DNA of 64,000 bases from Thermobacillus xylanilyticus (GCF_907165215.1 NZ_CAJRAY010000001.1:1-64000); one strand, 5' to 3'. Shown: positions 51,840 to 61,402, counted from the stretch's first letter. Made by a program: numbers and translations. Notes: generated by a model from the letters alone, not told the origin.

Positions 51840-53585
51840 ATGTGGAAGATTTCCAAGATGAAGTGGAGCTCCATCTTATCAGCGGTGCTGACAATGGCGC
51901 TCGTCGGAACGCTGCTCGCCGCCTGTACCAGCGGCAACAACAATAACGGCGGCCAAAACCAAAACGGCGGCGAAACCGCACCGCCAAGCGGCAATTCGCC
52001 GAGCACCAACACCCAAACCGGTGACGACTCCAATGCCGAACCAACGGGTGGGCTCAAGGAATTCCGTTTCACCATCGGCAGCGAACCGCCGAGCCTGGAT
52101 CCGGCGCTGTCTACGGACTCGCAGTCTTACATTTTGGGTCTGGGGTTGTATGAAGGTTTGTTTCGCTTGAACCCCGAAGGAATTTCCGAACCGGCGCTGG
52201 CCGAGTCCATCGTGGTTTCCGCCGACGGCAAGACCTACACCTTCAAGCTGCATCAGGGGGCGAAATGGACCAATGGGGATCCGGTGACCGCCCACGATTT
52301 CGAATATTCCTGGAAACGCACGCTGGCGCCGGAGACCGCGGCCGACTACGCGTACATGCTGTACTACCTGGAAAACGGCGAGAAATACAACGCCGGCGAG
52401 GCTTCGGCCGACGAGGTCGGCGTCAAGGCGCTGGATGACTACACGCTGGAAGTGAAGCTGGAAAGCGCGACGCCTTACTTCCTGGACATCCTCGCCCACA
52501 GCTCCTACTGGCCGGTCAACAAAAACGTCGTCGAAGGCAGACCGGATTGGGCGACCGACATCAAAACGCTCGTCACCAACGGCCCGTTCAAGGTAACCGA
52601 ATGGCAGCACGGCGGCAAGCTGGTGCTCGAGAAAAATCCGGACTACTACAACAAGGACAAGATCAACTTTGACAAAGTGACGGTCTTGATGGTTGAAGAA
52701 GACTCCACCGTCTTCAACCTGTTCAAGACGGACGAGATCGACTGGATCGGCGCCCAGGCGGGATCGGTGCCGACGGATCAGGTGACGCAAGTGCTTCAAA
52801 GCGGCGAAGCGAAGGTCATGCCGATCGCTTCCACGTACTATTACATCTTCAATACGACCAAAAAACCGTTCAGCAACGCCAAAATCCGCAAAGCGTTCGC
52901 GATGGCCATCGATCGGCAAGCCATCATCGACAACGTGACGAAAGCGAACCAAGAGCCGGCGTTCGCCCTCGTTCCGCCCAGCATCAGAGGCGTGGAAGGC
53001 AAATCGTTCCGTGAACTGTACCCGGACAGCGGTTACTTCCAGGAGAATGTGGAAGAAGCGAGAAAACTGCTCGCCGAAGGCCTGCAGGAAGAGGGGCTTT
53101 CCAAATTCCCCGAAGTTACGCTGCTTTACAACACCAACGAGGGCCATAAGGCGATCGCGGAAGCAATCGTGGACCAATGGCGCAAGAACCTGGGCGTGGA
53201 GGTGAAGCTCGGCAACCAGGAATGGGGCACGTTCCTGGAAACGCGGGACGCGCTGCAGTACGATATCGCCCGCGCCGGCTGGGGTGCGGACTACAACCAT
53301 CCGATCAGTTTCTCGTACGACCTGATTCACTCCAAGTCCGGCAACAACGACGGTGCTTACGCCAACCCCCAAGTCGACCAACTGCTGGAACAGGCGATCG
53401 CATCCTCCGATGAAAAAACGGTCATGGCCAACATCGCGGAGGCGGAAAAAATCGCGATCGCCGACGACATGGCGATCCTGCCGATCTACTACTACACAAC
53501 GGTGACGATGATTAAGCCCGGCATTGTGGACGTCGTCTCGGACTACGCCGGCTATCTCAACTGGGTTTTCGGCGACAGACAATGA
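51840..53585 (+). CDS. oppA: oligopeptide ABC transporter substrate-binding lipoprotein
   Basis: Extracytoplasmic peptide receptor of 581 aa. Signal peptide with lipobox LLAAC, a long Asn/Gln/Gly/Thr tether (to about residue 70), then SBP family 5: FRFTIGSEPPSLDPALSTDS, GAKWTNGDPVTAHDFEYSWKR, GPFKVTEWQHGGKLVLEKNPDYYN (seen as GPFKVTEWQHGGKLVLEKNP), AFAMAIDRQAII. The mature part is close to OppA/DppE. ATG 51840 follows TTGGAGGAA; a second ATG at codon 7 is possible. First gene of oppABCDF. Confidence 0.93.
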   Translation: MWKISKMKWSSILSAVLTMALVGTLLAACTSGNNNNGGQNQNGGETAPPSGNSPSTNTQTGDDSNAEPTGGLKEFRFTIGSEPPSLDPALSTDSQSYILGLGLYEGLFRLNPEGISEPALAESIVVSADGKTYTFKLHQGAKWTNGDPVTAHDFEYSWKRTLAPETAADYAYMLYYLENGEKYNAGEASADEVGVKALDDYTLEVKLESATPYFLDILAHSSYWPVNKNVVEGRPDWATDIKTLVTNGPFKVTEWQHGGKLVLEKNPDYYNKDKINFDKVTVLMVEEDSTVFNLFKTDEIDWIGAQAGSVPTDQVTQVLQSGEAKVMPIASTYYYIFNTTKKPFSNAKIRKAFAMAIDRQAIIDNVTKANQEPAFALVPPSIRGVEGKSFRELYPDSGYFQENVEEARKLLAEGLQEEGLSKFPEVTLLYNTNEGHKAIAEAIVDQWRKNLGVEVKLGNQEWGTFLETRDALQYDIARAGWGADYNHPISFSYDLIHSKSGNNDGAYANPQVDQLLEQAIASSDEKTVMANIAEAEKIAIADDMAILPIYYYTTVTMIKPGIVDVVSDYAGYLNWVFGDRQ

Positions 53586-53627
53586 GGCGGCAAGCCATAA
53601 TCGAATTCATATCGTGACGGCAATGAA

Positions 53628-53664
53628 CAAAAGGGTATATATAGTCCCTATATATACCCTTTTG
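53628..53664 (+). repeat. perfect 17-bp inverted repeat between oppA and oppB
   Basis: CAAAAGGGTATATATAG, loop TCC, and the exact complement, followed by AATTTT. It would form a very stable hairpin in the mRNA 43 bp after the oppA stop and 27 bp before the oppB start. It probably acts as a partial terminator or 3' stabiliser that makes the receptor more abundant than the membrane subunits. Confidence 0.8.
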
Positions 53665-53691
53665 AATTTTGGCAAAAGGGTGGTGAACTCC

Positions 53692-54624
53692 ATGGTCCGC
53701 TTCATCCTGCAGAAATTCGTCTTTATGATCGTGTCGCTGTTCGTGCTGGTCACCGCCACGTTCGTGCTCATGAACGCGGTTCCCGGCAGCCCCTTGCAAA
53801 GAGAGAAGGCAACCACACCCCAAATCCAAAAAAATCTCGAAGCCTACTACGGTCTGGACAAACCGCTGATCCAGCAATACGGCATCTACCTTAAAAATCT
53901 GCTGAAATTCGATCTGGGCATTTCCATGAAAAAGCGCTTCTATTCCGTCAACAAAATCATCGCCGATTCCTTCAAATATTCGCTCCGTCTCGGCGTCGTG
54001 TCGGTGATCACCTCGGTCATCGCGGGCTGCGTGCTGGGCATTATCGCCGCCCTGCATCACCGAAAGTTTCTGGACAATCTGGCGATGGTGCTGGCGGTGA
54101 TCGGACTCGCCGTTCCCAGCATGGTGATGGCGCCGCTCCTGCAATACCTGTTCGCCGTGAAATTCCGCCTGTTCAACGTGGCGGGGCTTGAGCGTCCGCT
54201 GGATTACGTACTTCCGACGATCGCGCTTTCTTCCGCTTCGATCGCCTTTATCGCCCGATTGATTCGCACCACCATGACCGAGGTGCTGCACGCCGATTTC
54301 ATCCGGACGGCGAAAGCCAAAGGCCTGCCCGGGCATCTGATCGTGTGGCGGCACGCCCTTCGCAATTCGATGCTGCCTGTCGTCACGTATTTGGGCTATC
54401 TGGTCGCGGGCGTCATTACCGGTTCCGTCGTCATCGAAGCGATCTTCGCGATACCCGGCATGGGCAAGTTTTTCGTGCAAAGCGTCGTCGACCGGGACTA
54501 CCCGCTGATCATGGGGATCACGGTGTTTTACGCCGTCTTGCTGATGGTATGCCGATTCCTGGCGGACATCGCATACGCGTTGGTGGACCCGCGGATGAGA
54601 AACTTTACGAAAAAGGTGGCGTGA
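53692..54624 (+). CDS. oppB: oligopeptide ABC transporter permease
   Basis: Membrane subunit of 310 aa starting MVRFILQKFVFMIVSLFVLVT, with six hydrophobic segments and the EAA motif HADFIRTAKAKGLPGHLIVW. NAVPGSPL and EAYYGLDKPLIQQYGIYLKN in the first loop are typical of OppB/DppB. ATG 53692 follows GGGTGGTG; the upstream in-frame stretch that overlaps oppA is rejected. It ends 7 bp before oppC. Confidence 0.93.
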   Translation: MVRFILQKFVFMIVSLFVLVTATFVLMNAVPGSPLQREKATTPQIQKNLEAYYGLDKPLIQQYGIYLKNLLKFDLGISMKKRFYSVNKIIADSFKYSLRLGVVSVITSVIAGCVLGIIAALHHRKFLDNLAMVLAVIGLAVPSMVMAPLLQYLFAVKFRLFNVAGLERPLDYVLPTIALSSASIAFIARLIRTTMTEVLHADFIRTAKAKGLPGHLIVWRHALRNSMLPVVTYLGYLVAGVITGSVVIEAIFAIPGMGKFFVQSVVDRDYPLIMGITVFYAVLLMVCRFLADIAYALVDPRMRNFTKKVA

Positions 54625-54631
54625 TCCCATC

Positions 54632-55579
54632 GTGCGCATCGAAGGCAATACCAACACCGTCGTGCAGGCGAACGTCGATCTGTTTGCGCCCATCGGACGC
54701 GATCCGTCCGGAAAAGAACGCATCGAGCGTAAAAGCATGTCCACCTGGCAGCATATCCGCTATCGCCTGTTCAGCAACAAGCTGGCGATGACCGGGCTTG
54801 TCATCATCATCCTGATCACGTTGCTGGCCATCTTTGTTCCGATCATCTCGCCCCATGACCATTTCACCAACGACCTGGAAAACACGAACCAGCCGCCGAG
54901 CTGGAACCATTGGTTCGGAACGGACGACCTCGGACGGGACATGTTCGTGCGAACGTGGAAAGGCGCGCAGGTGTCCCTGTTCGTCGGCGTCGCGGCCGCC
55001 TTGATCGATCTGGTGATCGGCGTCGTCTACGGCGGCATCATGGGGTACTATGGCGGAAAAGTGGACGAAGTGATGAACCGGATCGCGGAAATCCTGTACG
55101 CGATACCGTATTTGCTCGTGGTGATCATGCTGCTGGTGGTGATGGAGCCAAGCCTGACCACCATCATCGTGGCCATGTCCATTACCGGTTGGATCAATAT
55201 GGCCTGGATCGTGCGCGGGCAAATCATGCAGCTCAAAAACCAGGAATACGCGCTGGCCTCCCGGTCGCTCGGAGCAAGTTCCATGCGCATTCTGTTTCGC
55301 CATCTGATCCCGAACGCCATGGGGCCGATTATTGTGACCCTGACGCTCTCCGTTCCCAGCGCGATTTTCACCGAAGCGTTTCTCAGTTTCCTGGGACTGG
55401 GCGTTCAGTCTCCCGTCGCTTCCTGGGGGACGATGCTGGATGACGGGATCAACGCGCTCACGGTTTATCCGTGGCGGGAATTTTTCCCGGCTCTGTTTCT
55501 GAGCCTGACGATGTTCGCCTTCAATGTGTTCGGAGACGGGCTGCGGGACGCGTTCGACCCGGTCATGCGGAAATCGTAA
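54632..55579 (+). CDS. oppC: oligopeptide ABC transporter permease
   Basis: Partner permease of 315 aa. A soluble N-terminal stretch of about 45 residues precedes the first membrane segment (LAMTGLVIIILITLLAIFVP). Motifs HWFGTDDLGRDMFVRTWKGA, the EAA loop QEYALASRSLGASSMRILFR and SFLGLGVQSPVASWGTM are standard for OppC/DppC. GTG 54632 follows AGGTGGCG at about 11 bp; no closer ATG precedes the conserved part without removing family-conserved residues. Confidence 0.93.
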   Translation: MRIEGNTNTVVQANVDLFAPIGRDPSGKERIERKSMSTWQHIRYRLFSNKLAMTGLVIIILITLLAIFVPIISPHDHFTNDLENTNQPPSWNHWFGTDDLGRDMFVRTWKGAQVSLFVGVAAALIDLVIGVVYGGIMGYYGGKVDEVMNRIAEILYAIPYLLVVIMLLVVMEPSLTTIIVAMSITGWINMAWIVRGQIMQLKNQEYALASRSLGASSMRILFRHLIPNAMGPIIVTLTLSVPSAIFTEAFLSFLGLGVQSPVASWGTMLDDGINALTVYPWREFFPALFLSLTMFAFNVFGDGLRDAFDPVMRKS

Positions 55580-55598
55580 CGGACAGGAGGTTGCGGTC

Positions 55599-56618
55599 AT
55601 GGGCAAAACGATTTTGGAAGTGCGCGATTTGCGCGTGTCGTTTGAGGTATACGGCGGTGAAGTCGAGGCGGTGCGGGGCGTGAGCTTCCACGTGTGCGAA
55701 GGGGAAGCGGTGGCGATCGTCGGCGAATCCGGTTCCGGCAAAAGCGTCACCGCGCAAGCGATCATGCGCCTGATCGCCATGCCGCCGGGGAAGTTCAAAA
55801 GCGGTTCCGTGATTTTCGAGGGCAGAGATTTGCTGACGATCTCCGAGAAAGAGATGCAGAAAGTGCGCGGCAACAAGATCGGCATGATTTTTCAGGACCC
55901 GATGACATCGCTGAATCCGACGATGACGATCGGCATGCAGATCATGGAAAGTCTGATCAAGCACCAGCGTCTGCGCAAATCCGCCGCGAAAGCGCGGGCG
56001 ATCGAATTGCTCGCCATGGTCGGCATTCCCGATCCGGAAACACGGATGAAGCAATATCCGCACCAAATGTCCGGCGGCATGCGCCAGCGGGTGATGATCG
56101 CCATCGCGCTCGCCTGCAACCCGGCGCTGCTCATCGCCGACGAGCCGACGACCGCGCTGGATGTGACGATTCAGGCGCAGGTCATGCAGTTTATGAAGGA
56201 GCTCCAGCAGAATACGAATACTTCCATTATCCTGATCACGCACGACCTGGGGGTCGTGGTCGATCTGTGCGACCGCGTGATCGTCATGTATGCCGGTCAA
56301 ATTGTGGAAACGGGAACCAAGTGGGAAATTTTCAAAAATCCGCAGCATCCTTACACCAAGGGATTGCTGAAGTCGCTGCCGCGGCTTGATCAGCCGAAAA
56401 ACGAACCGCTCATTCCGATTTACGGAACGCCGCCCGACATGATTCAACCTCCGCAAGGCTGCGGCTTCTGCAGCCGGTGCGAATCGGCCATGCGCATTTG
56501 CGAACGGCAAGACCCGGAATGGACCGCAATCAGCGAAACCCAGAGCGTGCGGTGCTGGCTGCAGTCCGCCGGTGAAAAAGCGGCGGCGGTGGTCGGCGGG
56601 AAGGAGGCGGACGCATGA
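55599..56618 (+). CDS. oppD: oligopeptide ABC transporter ATP-binding protein
   Basis: ATPase subunit of 339 aa. Walker [10 protein letters not shown]-loop [11 protein letters not shown], signature MSGGMRQRV, Walker [13 protein letters not shown], switch His in LITHDLG. The C-terminal oligopeptide-specific domain contains [17 protein letters not shown] and further Cys residues (CESAMRIC), which may ligate an iron-sulfur cluster as in other OppD/DppD proteins. ATG 55599 follows CAGGAGG. Its stop overlaps oppF by 4 bp. Confidence 0.94.
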   Translation: MGKTILEVRDLRVSFEVYGGEVEAVRGVSFHVCEGEAVAIVGESGSGKSVTAQAIMRLIAMPPGKFKSGSVIFEGRDLLTISEKEMQKVRGNKIGMIFQDPMTSLNPTMTIGMQIMESLIKHQRLRKSAAKARAIELLAMVGIPDPETRMKQYPHQMSGGMRQRVMIAIALACNPALLIADEPTTALDVTIQAQVMQFMKELQQNTNTSIILITHDLGVVVDLCDRVIVMYAGQIVETGTKWEIFKNPQHPYTKGLLKSLPRLDQPKNEPLIPIYGTPPDMIQPPQGCGFCSRCESAMRICERQDPEWTAISETQSVRCWLQSAGEKAAAVVGGKEADA

Positions 56619-57574
56619 GCCAGCCGTTTATCGAAGTCCATGGTTTGACCAAATATTTTCCCGTGGGGAGACGCCGTGTGCTCAAAGCGGTGGACGGCAT
56701 CCAATTCACCATTCAAAAAGGCGAGACGCTGGGATTGGTCGGCGAATCCGGCTGCGGCAAGACGACCGCCGGCCGCACGGTCATCCGCCTGTATGAACCG
56801 ACGAGCGGACGGGTGCTGATCGGCGGGACGGATATTACGCGGCTCAAGCGTTCCGGGCTGAAAGCGTTCCGCCGCAAGATGCAGATGATTTTCCAGGACC
56901 CGTACGCGTCGCTCAATCCGAGGATGACCGTGCTGGACATCATCGGCGAGGCCCTCGATATCCACGGATTGGTGAAGAGCCGGACCGAGCGTAAATACAG
57001 GGTGGAACAACTGCTGGAGCTTGTCGGTCTCAGCGCCGAGCACGCTTCACGGTATCCCCATGAATTTTCGGGCGGACAACGGCAGCGGATCGGCATTACA
57101 AGGGCGCTCGCGGTCGAGCCGGAGTTTATCGTGTGCGACGAGCCGATCTCCGCGCTCGACGTGTCCATTCAGGCGCAGATCGTCAATCTGCTGATCGACC
57201 TGCAGAAAAAGATGGGGCTGACCTACCTGTTCGTCGCCCACGATCTGGCGATGGTCAAGTACGTCAGCGACCGCATCGCCGTCATGTATCTGGGCAAAAT
57301 TGTGGAATTGGCGCGCAGCGAAGATCTGTATGATGATCCCCAGCATCCCTACACCCAAGCGCTGCTGTCCGCCATTCCGATTCCGGATCCCGAAGCCGAA
57401 GCGAAGAAGGAGCGGATCATTTTGCGGGGGGAGCTCCCCAATCCCATGAATCCGCCGAGCGGCTGTCCGTTCCGGACGCGTTGTCCTCACGCGAAGGAGC
57501 GCTGCGCTCAGGAGGCGCCCGCGTTCCGCGAAGTGCGGCCGGGGCACTGGGCGGCCTGCCATTTGCACGCATGA
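56615..57574 (+). CDS. oppF: oligopeptide ABC transporter ATP-binding protein
   Basis: Second ATPase, 319 aa, with Walker [24 protein letters not shown], signature [10 protein letters not shown], Walker [13 protein letters not shown] and [15 protein letters not shown]. The C-terminus [17 protein letters not shown] carries the family Cys cluster. Coupled to oppD by ATGA. A strong terminator follows. Confidence 0.94.
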   Translation: MSQPFIEVHGLTKYFPVGRRRVLKAVDGIQFTIQKGETLGLVGESGCGKTTAGRTVIRLYEPTSGRVLIGGTDITRLKRSGLKAFRRKMQMIFQDPYASLNPRMTVLDIIGEALDIHGLVKSRTERKYRVEQLLELVGLSAEHASRYPHEFSGGQRQRIGITRALAVEPEFIVCDEPISALDVSIQAQIVNLLIDLQKKMGLTYLFVAHDLAMVKYVSDRIAVMYLGKIVELARSEDLYDDPQHPYTQALLSAIPIPDPEAEAKKERIILRGELPNPMNPPSGCPFRTRCPHAKERCAQEAPAFREVRPGHWAACHLHA

Positions 57575-57602
57575 TCGACGAAATCAGATCGCCCCAACGG
57601 CG

Positions 57603-57640
57603 AAAACGCCAAACCGCAGAATGCGCGGTTTGGCGTTTTT
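57603..57640. terminator. terminator of the opp operon, shared with the LysM gene
   Basis: A perfect 15-bp stem (AAAACGCCAAACCGC) with a 7-base loop. T runs flank both sides, so it can end both convergent transcripts. Confidence 0.9.
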
Positions 57641-57657
57641 CATTTGCGCGGGGCCCG

Positions 57658-58461
57658 TCAGAACAGGACGGGAACCTCGACCAGATCCTGTATGCTGCCG
57701 TCCCGCGCGCTGCGGGTGTACACCTGGATCGCGCCCGCCGGCGTCCCCGGCGCCGCGTCGAAAGCGATCGGCGCGCTGAAGGCGCCGAACGCCGGCGCGC
57801 CCTCCGCCGCCGTGACCGCCCGCTCCCGCGCGACGATCCGGCCCGCGTCGTCCCGGACCCGGTACAGCACGTTCGCTTCGAACGCCCGGGCGCTGCCGGC
57901 GAGCGGCGTGCCCGCGGCAATGCGCGAACCGGGCAGCGGCCGGAAGACGACGATATTGGTCGACGACGGCAGCGGAATGACGAGCCGGTAGCCGGGGTAG
58001 AGCACATCCGGCGAGAAGCCGGGCCGGCTTGCGTTCGCGCGCGCCAGCTCGCTGATGCTCGACCCGAACCGGCGGGCGATCCGGTAGAGGGAATCGCCCG
58101 CTTCCACCTCGTATACGAAGGCGGGGATATAGAGAAGCTGCGCGACCCGGAGAATATCCGGCTGCTCCAGCCGGTTCAGCGCCGCCAGCATGTCGACGCC
58201 TGCGGAATAGCGCTCCGCCAGCCGGAAGAGCGTATCCCCTTCCGTCACCTGGTGCAGGACGGTGCTTTCCTGCGAGGTGCCCGGCACGCGGACGACCAGT
58301 TTCTGCCCCGGGAAGATGAGGCCGGGGTCCGTGACCGGCGGGTACAGCGCGTTCGCCCGCTCAAGGTCGGCCAGGGACGAGCCGAACTGGTTCGCGATCG
58401 AATAGGGCGAGTCTCCCGGCCGGACGGTGTACACCGCATAGGTTCCCGGTGATATCGGCAT
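57658..58461 (-). CDS. LysM and Gmad2 domain protein
   Basis: A 267-aa protein with three LysM modules (YAVYTVRPGDSPYSIANQFG at about 8, VLHQVTEGDTLFRLAERYS at about 68, YEVEAGDSLYRIARRFG at about 116) and a C-terminal Gmad2-like immunoglobulin fold (VVFRPLPGSRIAAGTPLAGS to IQVYTRSARDGS), the module named for spore germination proteins. LysM binds peptidoglycan or chitin. No signal peptide precedes the first LysM: the chain starts MPISPGTYAVY. That is seen in several spore-coat and cortex-associated LysM proteins made in the mother cell, so a spore role is possible but not shown. ATG 58461 follows AGGAGTG. Confidence 0.88.
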   Translation of the reverse strand: MPISPGTYAVYTVRPGDSPYSIANQFGSSLADLERANALYPPVTDPGLIFPGQKLVVRVPGTSQESTVLHQVTEGDTLFRLAERYSAGVDMLAALNRLEQPDILRVAQLLYIPAFVYEVEAGDSLYRIARRFGSSISELARANASRPGFSPDVLYPGYRLVIPLPSSTNIVVFRPLPGSRIAAGTPLAGSARAFEANVLYRVRDDAGRIVARERAVTAAEGAPAFGAFSAPIAFDAAPGTPAGAIQVYTRSARDGSIQDLVEVPVLF

Positions 58462-58524
58462 GTACCAGACACTCCTGTCTCATGGGTTCTTCCCCATCCT
58501 ATGCGGGTGCCCATGCGGGAGTGT

Positions 58525-59412
58525 CTAGTCCGATGCCGCGGAGATCCGCGGGGCCGGCGGCGCCTCCTCCGGCGCGGTCGCCTGCGGCAGCTCCGCAGCC
58601 TGCAGCCCGCGCCGCGTCAAACGCTCGTAATGTTTGTACAGCGCATGGAATTTGCCGCTGTACGAACGGCTCCAGGGCTTCTTCTTGCCGCAGAAATGGA
58701 GGATGACGGTGCGGTTGATCACGTAGTCCATATCGCACTGTCCGTTCGTCTTCAGCTTGTAGTACAGGTAGAACCGGGCATCATAGTTGTACAGCGTCTC
58801 GTCCAGCGGTTTGATTTTCTTCGAGTAGAGCGCGTTCAGGATGTCCTGGTCGGGCATGACGAGCCGCGAGCGGTTTTTCTCGACGAACTGATAGATGATG
58901 TCCTCCTTGACCTGCTCCCGCTGCAGCTCAAGATTCATCAGCAGCACGCCCGAGTTGTAGTAATAATCGATATCGTAAGGCATCAGCCGGATGCGGTTGA
59001 TCTCCTTGACGGAAAATTTGTCATGGTAGCACGCGGCGTAGAGGCAGCCGTCCAGATCCGTTTCGTAGAGCGGCCGCACGGCATTGAGCACGAGGATGTC
59101 CGGATCGAGATACAGGATGCGGTCGACTTCGGGGGGCAGGAAGCGGTGCGCAAGCAGCCGGTAGTACATTTCCTTCGTGTAGTGCATCAGCACCGGCGCG
59201 TCTTCGAACTCCCCTTCGCCGACGCGGATGATCTGCAGCTCGCTGCCGTGCCGCCTGATATAGGTGCCGAGCCGCTCGAGCGCGCCGTCGTCGATGCTCG
59301 AATGCATGAGGTAGATCGTGAAGCGTTCGCCCGGATTGTTCAGGAAGAGCGACGTGAGCATGGTCGTCAGCGGCCCCAGATAGTTGGCGTTGAGCGTAAC
59401 GAGAATGTTCAT
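58525..59412 (-). CDS. glycosyltransferase family 8 protein
   Basis: Retaining glycosyltransferase of 295 aa using a nucleotide-sugar donor. N-terminus MNILVTLNANYLGPLTTMLTSL, the metal-binding DxD motif in DRILYLDPDILVLNAV (about residue 98), YYNSGVLLMNLE and the C-terminal His in RTVILHFCGKKKPW, the typical GT8 set. The last 25 residues are Ala/Pro-rich. The acceptor is unknown; LPS-type roles known from Gram-negative members do not apply here. It is followed 63 bp later by the LysM gene and preceded by a membrane-protein gene on the same strand. Confidence 0.9.
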   Translation of the reverse strand: MNILVTLNANYLGPLTTMLTSLFLNNPGERFTIYLMHSSIDDGALERLGTYIRRHGSELQIIRVGEGEFEDAPVLMHYTKEMYYRLLAHRFLPPEVDRILYLDPDILVLNAVRPLYETDLDGCLYAACYHDKFSVKEINRIRLMPYDIDYYYNSGVLLMNLELQREQVKEDIIYQFVEKNRSRLVMPDQDILNALYSKKIKPLDETLYNYDARFYLYYKLKTNGQCDMDYVINRTVILHFCGKKKPWSRSYSGKFHALYKHYERLTRRGLQAAELPQATAPEEAPPAPRISAASD

Positions 59413-59431
59413 GTCATTCAGCCCCCAGTGT

Positions 59432-60103
59432 TCACAAACCGTGGCGCGCGCGGAAGGCGAGCCGGTCGGCGGCAGCCCACAGGCTTGCCGCGAGGATGAA
59501 CTCGAACAGGTTATGCAGGGACGGGATGCCCGTAAGCGGTACGAGCGCCGAGCCGATCAGCATGATCAGCGAACCGGCAAGTAGCGAGGACGGTCCGCCG
59601 CGCCGGAGCAGGATCCACCCGGCGGCCAGCAGCGCGGCCATGACGACGGCGATCATCACGCCTCCTGCCCAGGATCGCCCGACCGGCTCATAGGTCAGGA
59701 TGCCGTGTTCGAAGACGGGCCTGAGCCTCAGGCGGGACACCGACGCCGCCAGCTCCAGGACGATCAGCCCGATCGTCACGAGCAGAACGGTAAGCGCCGC
59801 TGCCGGCCGGTTCGCCCATTCCGCGCCGGTCTGCCGGACGAATTCGTATGAGACGGGCACAAGCAAGGGCGTAATGCAGGCGTGGAGCAAGAACCGGGTG
59901 GAATGCACCCGCTCGAACCCTTCGCTTGCCTGGACCCATGCGCCGGCGCTGAGCACGAGATTGTCCCAGAGCAGCGCCGCGGTGACCGCCAGCAGCATGA
60001 CGCCGAGGCTCCATGGGGCGCCGCGGCGCAGGATGGCGATTCCCCAGCCCAGCAGCCCCGCGTAGGCAACGGTCAGGATCGGATACAGAATGGCATTCAT
60101 CAT
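59432..60103 (-). CDS. integral membrane protein of unknown function
   Basis: I do not recognise this family with certainty. The 223-aa protein has about seven hydrophobic segments (ILYPILTVAYAGLLGWGIAI, WSLGVMLLAVTAALLWDNLV, LLHACITPLLVPVSYEFV, AALTVLLVTIGLIVLELAAS, GGVMIAVVMAALLAAGWILL, LLAGSLIMLIGSALVPLTGI, LHNLFEFILAASLWAAADRL). It has no signal peptide beyond the first segment and no catalytic motif that I can name. ATG 60103 follows AGAAGG. It ends 19 bp before the GT8 gene and may share its transcript. Confidence 0.75.
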   Translation of the reverse strand: MMNAILYPILTVAYAGLLGWGIAILRRGAPWSLGVMLLAVTAALLWDNLVLSAGAWVQASEGFERVHSTRFLLHACITPLLVPVSYEFVRQTGAEWANRPAAALTVLLVTIGLIVLELAASVSRLRLRPVFEHGILTYEPVGRSWAGGVMIAVVMAALLAAGWILLRRGGPSSLLAGSLIMLIGSALVPLTGIPSLHNLFEFILAASLWAAADRLAFRARHGL

Positions 60104-60194
60104 CCGCACCTTCTATAACGGAAGTATCGTTCTCCTCATCATGGCCCCGCCGGCCTGCGGATATACCGTTTTGCCAAGTTAAAGATGCATTATG

Positions 60195-61334
60195 TCAGGA
60201 CCGCGTCCGCTGCTCCAGCACATTCCGCAGGTACGGGACCAGCGCCTTCGCCGCCGCTTCGTGCGCCGCCGGACCGGGATGGCTTCGCGCCCCGACCGTC
60301 TCGTCTGTCATGTCCGGCAGCTCGAAGACCGAGACGTTCCGGTCGCCGGTGCGCCGCGCATGGGCGTCGACGGCCCGGCGGATCGCGGGCATCATCGGCG
60401 TGCCGAGCATGCCGTACGCCCAGACGATGTGCGCCTTCGGGTTGCAAGCCCTGAGCTTGCCGAGAAATTGCTCCGCCGCCCGCTCGAACGCCGCGAGGTC
60501 TTCCGCGTTGAACGTGCCGTCTTCGTTCAGCCGCTGCTTGTGCCGCTCGCCGGTCGCTTCGTCGCGCCATTCCGGCGAATGGAAGGCGCCGCCGTCGTTC
60601 GTGCCCAGATTCACGACGACGATGTCCGGCTGCCAGGCGGCGAAGTCGTTCCGCTCGAAGGCGCCGGGCGCTTCGTTCTTCCCGCCGGTGAGCAGGCCGC
60701 ACACCTGCTCGTAATATTCGGGCATGTTCGTGCGCGGGTTGTTGTCCCAGCCGGTCAGCACGCCCCAGCCGCTCTGCGACAGCACCCGGTATTCAGCGTC
60801 AAGGGCGTCCGCCGTCAGGGCGGTGTAATTCAGCACCGCGCTGAACCACATCGGAATCCAGTCGGTCTCTGCCCTCGCGCCGATCGCGCCTTCGCCCGAC
60901 GTGATGCTGTCGCCGATGAACTCGATCTTGTACGGCCTGGCCCGGACGGGCAGAAAATCGCCGTCGGACTCCACGCCGTGAATGTGCAGCACGCACCCGG
61001 GGTCCGCGCTCATCGCCTGCGTGTCCTTGACGATGCGGACATTTTTCACCGCATCCGGGTTCATGCCCCGGAAGACGCAAATCCGGCGACGGCCCGCCGT
61101 CACCATCTGCCGGGCGACGGGCGCTCCGTTGATCAGCACGCTGATCCAGGGTTCGTACGTGCGGTAGTCGGCTTCGACGTCCATCCACAGTTCGGAGCCT
61201 GTCGCGTTCAGTTCGATGCCGCTTGCCGTCCAGAACAGCGTGAGCGGCGCAAGACGGCCCGTCGTGCGGCCGTGCACCTTCAGATGCGCGATCTCCTTCA
61301 ATGTGTACGCTTGCAATTCCCTGTGCCGATTCAT
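60195..61334 (-). CDS. SGNH/GDSL hydrolase, CE2 acetylesterase-like
   Basis: Predicted carbohydrate acetylesterase of 379 aa. The N-terminal half (about 1-140) is a beta-sandwich (GRTTGRLAPLTLFWTASGIE, SELWMDVEADYRTYEPWISV) as in family CE2 enzymes; the C-terminal SGNH domain has the nucleophile Ser in FIGDSITSGEG (about residue 158), VVVNLGTNDGG, and a candidate catalytic His in GARSHPGPAAHEAAA. It lacks a signal peptide, so it should act inside the cell on imported, acetylated oligosaccharides, in keeping with the xylan-degrading genes elsewhere in the window. ATG 61334 follows GAGGAGACGCCC. Confidence 0.87.
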   Translation of the reverse strand: MNRHRELQAYTLKEIAHLKVHGRTTGRLAPLTLFWTASGIELNATGSELWMDVEADYRTYEPWISVLINGAPVARQMVTAGRRRICVFRGMNPDAVKNVRIVKDTQAMSADPGCVLHIHGVESDGDFLPVRARPYKIEFIGDSITSGEGAIGARAETDWIPMWFSAVLNYTALTADALDAEYRVLSQSGWGVLTGWDNNPRTNMPEYYEQVCGLLTGGKNEAPGAFERNDFAAWQPDIVVVNLGTNDGGAFHSPEWRDEATGERHKQRLNEDGTFNAEDLAAFERAAEQFLGKLRACNPKAHIVWAYGMLGTPMMPAIRRAVDAHARRTGDRNVSVFELPDMTDETVGARSHPGPAAHEAAAKALVPYLRNVLEQRTRS

Positions 61335-61396
61335 GGGCGTCTCCTCCGGCTCCGTCGGCATGTGCCGGCTTGTCAGCATATGCGTGTTTGCTCCCA

Positions 61397-61402
61397 ATTA
61401 TA
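61397..61402 (-). promoter_or_regulatory. extended -10 of the CE2-like esterase gene
   Basis: On the minus strand TGGTATAAT (TG-N-TATAAT), about 63 bp upstream of the start; the -35 is poor, as is usual with extended -10 elements. Confidence 0.45.
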
